Source: Pseudoneurospora amorphoporcata
Lineage: Eukaryota; Ascomycota; Sordariomycetes; Sordariales; Sordariaceae
Length of the DNA: 64,000 nucleotides
Assembly (NCBI GenBank): GCA_033297205.1
Contig: MU859180.1
Span: 1-64,000, forward strand
Direction of reading: 5' to 3'
The position numbers and the translations under genes were made by a program. Below, piece by piece: positions 57,814-64,000 of the stretch (positions are counted from its first letter, which is position 1; every line of letters begins with the position of its first letter). The notes below the pieces were generated by a model. It did not search any database. It saw only the letters and a program-made list of their open reading frames with translations, and was not told the DNA's origin.

Positions 57814-60800
57814 CTACTGGGCAAGTACCTGTCTCAGCTTAGCCAAAAACCCGTCCTTGAGCTTGTGGACCTCCGAAACCTCCGGCTTCGTGGGCTCTCC
57901 GGCGTTCCGCCGTAGACGGTCCTGTTTCTTGGCCCTCCTTCTCCGCTCGGCATCGATGGGATCCATCTCCTCCTGGACCTCCTGTTCCGCCTCGGAGTCC
58001 GACAGGTCGTCTTCGTAGTTGATGTCCTCTAAATCCATCTGGTCCAGGCCAAAGTCGCTGGCGCTGAACCCGCCCGGCACCGCGTCAACACCCATGTTAC
58101 CTTCTGCCGCCATCTTCTGGCGAGTCTTGTCGTGATGCCACTTCTTGCGGGCTTCCTGCCACGCGATCAGTTTGTTGATCTCGTCTATCGCCTTGTCCTG
58201 GTCGATTGCGCCGTTTTGCACTGCTCCCTCGAACAATGCGTTGATATCCAACGTGCCGTTCTTGGGTCCGTGGCGGAGGAACTCGAGGATGCCCTCGATC
58301 CAGCCCATCAACTGGGTGAACAAGCCGTTGTCATGTGTGTGAACTTCGTGAACGAACTTGTAAAAATGCTGTTCATGCCGCTGACACAAGTCGATAAACG
58401 CCTGCACGGTCTGGTTAGGATCAGCCGAGGCATCCTGATCCCGACATTTCTCAACAACGTGAATCAGGTCATCGACGAACACCGCAAAATCCGTTACGCT
58501 GTTGTAGACGTTTGCCGACTTGTACACCCTAACAAGCGGCTCGTAGAAGATCGTGAACAGATCCCGGAACAGTTGCAGGGTGACAGGTTCCTCGATGAGA
58601 TTAAGCATCATGGACTTGTCCCGCTGTCTGACATAGAGCTTCATTAGCTGCTTGAGGTACGAGAAGAGCTGAGCGCCCTGCTTGAGCTCCTCATCCACGT
58701 TCTCAACCGCGTTGTTGAAAGCGACATATGCGTTGTATAGTCGCGTAACCTGGTCGGCATTGAGGGCCGGGTAAATCTGCTCTGAGCGCAGGATCGCAAC
58801 GATAATGTCGACGTCGTCTTGGACAGCCTCCTCTCTGATCGCAAGCTTCAAGGCCTCGTCGCCATCCGTAAACTGCTTAAGCTTGTCCACAAACACCGGG
58901 TCGCCGATCTTGGCAGCGAGCGCGTCTATGGATTTCTGAACGCTCTTGATGCCGTCGTTCAGGGTTAAGGAGAATATGCGTTGCATCAAGGACCTTGTAC
59001 CGAATGGTTGAGCCAGGAAGATATCGAGAACGTTGGACATGACGGCTGCGGGGTTGGCAATCCTGATGACGTTCTTCATAATCGTGTATGGAATCAAGGA
59101 ATGGATCTTCTTCGCTTGGGCAAACAATTCGGGCGAGTTGTCTTCGGCGAGGAACAGGTGGTATATCGTGGCAGCGACCTCTATCCGTAGCCACTCGGCA
59201 AACTTCTGGTACTGGATGCTCAGATCCTGGATAGTTTCCTTCTCTTTGATTTCCTTAAACAGGTGGGTCAACCCGTTATGTTCAACGATGTCTTGTCGGA
59301 ACCTATGAAACCATGGTTGTCAGTACTTGAGCCCACCAACTCATCCTCGTAAGACTTACTGTTCCATATAGACATCCAGATCTGCCGCCCGCTTCCTGGC
59401 AATTTCGTAGAACTTCTTCTGCTCCTCTACCCTCTTCTCATCCATCTTCTTGCGACGTACGATGTCCTCAAAATCCTCATCTTTGAGGGTCGTAGGATCA
59501 CGGGTCAAGAAGTCTGATATGGCTTTCGTATGAGCAATGTGTGGGTTTTGTAGTAGTGTACGCAAGAAGGCGCGGAGAGATATCCTTTGGCTCTCGCGGA
59601 AGAGCGTAACGTTCTAAAAATTATGTCAGCCATGAACTCTTGTCCAGTGTCCAAAGTGCCACATACCTCTTCTGCCCTTGGGCTGCCCGACCTGTGATCA
59701 TCCACAGACCGACGAGGAGATGATCGCCTAGAAGACGACGAGCCTGTACGGCGATGTTCTCTCACAGAAAGGAACCTTGAAACACCGCCCGCGCTCCCAG
59801 TCTCGCCGTTCGGTTGAGGATCCTTGTTAACAATTTGCATAGAAGCAGATGATATAGACGAAACTTCCGAGTCGTCCCCACCACCAAACAGGCCTGTCGC
59901 TGTCGTGCTCGTCTTGTTCTTCCTGGGAAGCACAGGGAGGACCTTGCCGGGCAACTCGAGCCGAAGATCCTTATAAAGCTTGCTGAAGTCGCCGTACCGC
60001 CTCCCGACGAAATATTCCTTTCCCCCTTTTCGTTTTACGCGAAGTAAGAACTCCTGCCTAATGTCAATCTGCACGTTCACCACATCAAGGTTAAGGGACC
60101 CAAAGGAAGAGACGTACAGCATGTTTATGATACCGGATATTTCGCTTGATCGAGGTTATGCGAACTCCGGCAATGTTGACGTCCCACCCATGCAAATAGT
60201 TACCCTCTGGTATGGACGAGAGAACCCCGGTGTCGATTGCGTTTACGTCCACGATTTCCAGCTCGGAGAAGCGTATCCTCTCTTCGAAGCCAGAGGATGT
60301 ACGGACACCCGATACCATCATCAACTCGACCAACTTTTGTGCTTTCAGTGCAAGCTTCCTGCGCTTCGTCTCTTCGAGGCGGTCTTCCGATGATGAGATA
60401 TTCTTGCTCGCAAACGATTCGAGGAACTATAATATCCCAACCGTAATGTCAGTATAAGCCCGGCCCAGGACATACGTTTCCTCTCAGAAGGACAAAAAAG
60501 AAGATGGGCTAGCCATACCACTTGCAACTTATCCTGCCAAAACTCCTTCTCCTTCGCCTTATCGAGAAACGGGAACTCGCGAACATGGTGTACAAAGATG
60601 TACCGTAGAATCGGCAGTTCCGAGTCCAGCGGCGAGATCTCCCCGAGGTCAGACTTGAAGGGGGCTCCAAAGCGTCGCAATGCCGTGGGCGAGTTGAGTT
60701 CCGAGATTTCCCATTTTACCTGCTCCGAGACGAGTTCCCGCTTAAGATCTGTTGGTTCCAAGGGATGATGCGTTAGTAAGCTGCCTCCTGAGATACCCGC

Positions 60801-61141
60801 TTCCAGGTGTATTTTTTTGGCTTGGTGGAGGGGGAGAAAGGACAGGTGCTTCCTCGAAAGGGGGTAGAACCAACAGAACCACACGTACAATGTTCTTGTT
60901 TTCCCGTCAGCATGTGTCGTGGAGATAACAGCGCCGCATCATCCTGTTGTCCATCGACCGCCGGGCTTTTGTTTGCTGTAAGCGTAGCTGGGACCGCTGA
61001 ACGGGTAGGAAGATCGATGTTGGAGGAAGCGTCGTGGCTGGGCTCTACGGCGGTACCATTGCCATTGCTTTGAGCTTCCTTGTTCTGCTGCTGCTGAAGT
61101 GACAGTTCGCTGGTGGCTTCAGCGAGATTCGATGATGACAT
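57814..61141 (-). CDS. PX-domain / DUF3818 protein (yeast YPR097W/Lec1-like)
   Basis: Six exons are proposed: 61,141-60,889, 60,748-60,519, 60,426-60,118, 60,053-59,667, 59,613-59,360 and 59,302-57,814, giving 973 residues. Intron 1 has GTACGT, the branch TACTAAC and ACAG; the other four are short GT-AG introns. An N-terminal Q/N-rich leader is followed by a conserved block (ELNSPTALRRFGAPFKSD, then DSELPILRYIFVHHVREFPF). The PX domain begins at about residue 240 (WDVNIAGVRI) and runs through FVGRRYGDFSKLYKDL and LPGK. It is interrupted by about 90 disordered Ser/Arg-rich residues and closes with SQRISLRAFLRTLLQNPHI. The C-terminal half is the helical DUF3818 region, ending in a basic tail. 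PX domains bind phosphoinositides; yeast Lec1 is linked to lipid and sterol distribution. The function here is inferred by layout. Confidence 0.85.
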
Positions 61142-62515
61142 GCTTGCTGGGAGGGGTGTATTGTTCGTTCCGACTAGTAGGCGCTATTACAACAAGAGAC
61201 CTCGTTCGTTCGTCAGTTTGAGGCTCTTCTCGGTATTATGAAACGAGAAAGACGAAAAGAGAAGGGATCTTTTCTGGATTATATATGGTACGAGTCGTCG
61301 TGTAAGTAAGGTAGGTATGCTTGCGGGGCGAGAAAGGGGACTTGGTAGTAGGTAGTTGGTAGGGAGCGCCATAATGGGCCTTGCCTCGTAGGGTGTCCCT
61401 TACGTATGATTTGGTGGAGCAAGCCAAGGTAAGGTAAGATAGGCAGTGTTGCACCTCTTGGCTGCTTGCGCGTATGGGTGCTTGGAAGTGCACCTGACAG
61501 ATTGTTGTTCTTGTAATACTCGGCGCAGTCTTGCTGTTGTGCCGGTGTCCGAAAAGCTCAACTTGGTTGTAGGTGAGATACCGGATGGGTTGATTCCGCC
61601 TTGGTGTTTGTTCGAACTGAGTTGGAATGGAGACAGAGGGAGGACACTCCGAACGGTGCTTATGCGTGAGAAGTCTTCACCACTGGGGTTGTCTTTCGGA
61701 GGAGGTTCGGTCAGGCCTGGACTAGACGAGAGATGGAAAAATCGAAGTCGATTTGGCTGAAAGGCAGTGTATTGGTAGTAAGTATACAAGGTAAAGGTAG
61801 AAACGGTAGGAACAACCAAAAGTTGGCAAGCTCAACTCCAACAGCGCTGAAAAGCAAGGTTCCAACTCGTTTTTCTTGTTACAGTAGGTAGGTGACGGGA
61901 GTCAGGTCGTTTGATCAGCACAAGGGAAAGGGGGTGACGAGGGGCACAATAGAGGAAGAGGTCTAGGTAGGTGATAATTGATGACAGGGCTCTATCCCAG
62001 ACAAGATTTTTTCGTTCCTGGAACGAGGTGATCGTTGTGGGGGGAAGGCCAGAACAAGGGCTATGAACGTTGAAGCGAGAAAAAGAGGAGCAAAAAGGTA
62101 CCTCTAGAGAGGTACGTACGCGCGTGACGAAAAAGGCAAGGAGGTGATAGTGTAAGACCTATAAGGTAAGGTACTGTACCTAGAGGTAGTGCTAGTGTAA
62201 CGGTGTAGTACCCCAAATTCAGGCAGGGTCTTTGTTGACGCCGCCCAGTCCAGGAAGTTGCCAGTTCTCGTTTCTTGGCTCCTCTACTGCAGCCCGCTAC
62301 GAATTTCTCACTGCATACACAGCCCAGCCAGGGGCAGTGTTCACTCAGTGTTCCGGCAGTCCCGTTCTCGCTTGCGTCTGTCACTTGTCTTTCTCTTCGG
62401 AGTTTCCCGTCGCTTCTTGTCTTGTCATGGATTCAGTGTGGCACTGTTCAATGCTCCATAGGTCTTTTGTGACCACGAGAAGGTGAGATTATTAGTAGAG
62501 ATGATGAAAGACCAC

Positions 62516-62561
<46 letters not shown>

Positions 62562-63620
62562 TGCATCACCGTTTCCATCATATGCACTGGGGCTTCGCGC
62601 AGGCAGTAGTCTAGTGTAGTACCTCATGAGCATTCAGCATGCAGCCCGGGCGCCTCTCCGTTCGATGACGCCTTGGCATCATTTTCTTTGGGAGTAAGTG
62701 GCGCTGAGTGGATGATGAAGTTTCCCTTTCACCATCAATAGTGGCCATCAATTGAATGGACCTGGAAGGAAGGAAGCGAGCCGCGCGCACCCAGATGCCC
62801 AGACGCCCAGGAGCGCCTTCCCAGGCTCGTCGGCGCGCCGGCCTAGCTCTAGAGCAGGCGGGGTATCCCTCTACTGCCCCTCCATTACAGGGAGCTAGCG
62901 CTGTGTGATGACGTTTGTCTTTGGAGGCTGTAACAGGCTCGCTGTCCAAAGGGAATGACTCGACGACATGACCCCTTGTTTTGAGCTGTCTCTTTCTTTA
63001 CCGTTCAAGTCTAGAAACTATATATGACTGGCTGACGAGGCTGAGTAAGTAAAGATAGGTGGAGGATTGCGCGTCCAGCAACATTTTTTAGTTTTGCTGA
63101 CAGCACAATGATATGCGTCCTAGAGTCCAAACAGCTATGGACTTACGAGCTTAGAACTATCCATCATGAGTCTTCCGATCATCATATTTACAGAAAAATT
63201 ATTACAGGTGTCGTGAATGTGTGGTTTGTCTACACACTTATGAGACATAGACACTATGTATTCGTGACATAATTACCTCATGAGCATGGTGCGACCCGTA
63301 GAGCGATGCGGACAGCCGAACAAGAGGCGGCAAGAAGTTCGGACAGAACAGGGTATCAAACTTTCATACTCTCTATATGAGAAACATATAATCAACAAAT
63401 TTTCCATTCAATGCCATGATAAAAGACAAACATCCGCCTTACATCTAAAATCCACAAAATCACCATGCCATCGATCAAAAACCCGCCAGCTTTTCCTTTC
63501 TCACAGAAAGATCTATGCAAAATCATATCATCAACTCTAGCGTTCATATATCATCAACCGTCTCGAAACAGATTCTCTTCGGTGTCCTTCATATAACCTC
63601 ATCAGTTGGGTATCCAAAGT
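61142..63620. other. Intergenic region
   Basis: These 2.5 kb contain the promoter and leader of the PX gene at the left. I see no gene. The main feature is the long A-run at 62,517-62,559. Confidence 0.5.
62517..62559. repeat. A43 homopolymer
   Basis: A run of 43 consecutive A follows CC and ends before GATGCATC. The exact length may be affected by sequencing or assembly. I see no flanking duplication that would mark a retroposed mRNA. Confidence 0.85.
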
Positions 63621-63878
63621 TTAATCCCGGCGGTGCGACCTCGACGGTTGCCTCGTGTCATACAAGGCACCCTGTTCGTCCGTCGCGCGATGGCGTCTGT
63701 ACTCTCTCCTGTCATCGTCATACTCGTCTTCTCTCTCCTTTCGGTGGTGACGCCGGCGCTTGCCTTCTTCCTCATCCTTATCATATGACCCGTTTCTGTC
63801 GTGGCGAACCAGCGCCTGGCTTCCACCCTTGGCCTTCTGCTCTTCTTCGTACTCGATTCTTCGTTTCTCTATAAAGAG
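63621..63878 (-). CDS. 3' end of an unidentified gene, cut by the window edge
   Basis: On the minus strand an acceptor-like CTTTATAG precedes an open stretch that reads EKRRIEYEEEQKAKGGSQAL and ends SRSHRRD with TAA at 63,621-63,623. The piece is about 85 residues, very rich in Arg, Asp, Glu and Lys, with repeats such as RRRHHRKERED. Such charged tails are common in nuclear RNA-processing proteins, but this does not identify it. Upstream bases 63,879-64,000 look like intron, and the rest of the gene lies beyond the window. It could still be chance. Confidence 0.4.
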   Translation of the reverse strand, partial: LFIEKRRIEYEEEQKAKGGSQALVRHDRNGSYDKDEEEGKRRRHHRKEREDEYDDDRREYRRHRATDEQGALYDTRQPSRSHRRD

Positions 63879-64000
63879 GGTTGTCAGCATTTCCTGAATC
63901 TCTTTATGACTTGCAAAAAGGAACAAAAAGAGACAAAATGCAAGATGGCGATACTATAGCAGGCCTGCTACAGTTGGGTTTTCGGTGGAGGTAGCTGGTA

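Noticed and set aside
1..64000. CRISPR arrays, bacterial operons, rRNA or complete tRNA genes
   Set aside because: None was seen. Introns, gene types and RIP show a fungal nuclear genome. The only tRNA-like piece is the short segment inside the miniature LTR element.

Overview
The window is nuclear DNA of a filamentous ascomycete, most likely a Sordariomycete of the Neurospora/Sordaria type. Genes are split by short GT-AG introns with clear branch sites, they lie singly on both strands, and the repeats carry C-to-T changes in CpA context, which is the mark of repeat-induced point mutation (RIP). I could not search a database, so names rest on motifs and remembered family sequences.

Left repeat block (1-12,102). 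A Mutator-like DNA transposon (MULE) with long terminal inverted repeats spans 838-12,102. Its transposase is dead and is split by two later insertions: a complete RIP-damaged Ty3/gypsy chromovirus (1,552-8,710, 235-bp LTRs, CAACT target duplication) and a solo LTR (8,983-9,277, CAATC/CAATT). Removing each insertion with one target copy restores the transposase reading frame. Another copy of the MULE end lies at 254-310.

First gene block (13.3-30.8 kb): an F-box protein, a SprT-like metalloprotease, the checkpoint kinase Chk1, a UBE2C/Ubc11-type ubiquitin-conjugating enzyme, ribosomal protein eL31, a membrane RGS protein of the Rax1/RgsC type, and COP9 signalosome subunit 7.

Second repeat block (about 31.7-35.8 kb). 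AT-rich DNA holds a degraded Tc1/mariner transposase cut in two by about 1.9 kb of nested repeats. These include a 415-bp inverted-repeat element with an 8-bp target duplication, a 492-bp miniature LTR element (TRIM-like), and an inverted copy of the first 92 bases of the window.

Second gene block (37.4-61.1 kb): a copper-transporting P-type ATPase (Ccc2/ATP7), ARF1, the p24 cargo receptor Emp24, a DUF3405 type II membrane protein, a luciferase-domain protein with a GC-AG intron, the succinate dehydrogenase flavoprotein subunit, and a PX/DUF3818 protein. The end of one more gene enters from the right edge. The genes are mostly housekeeping and form no obvious cluster; the unusual content is in the two layered repeat islands.
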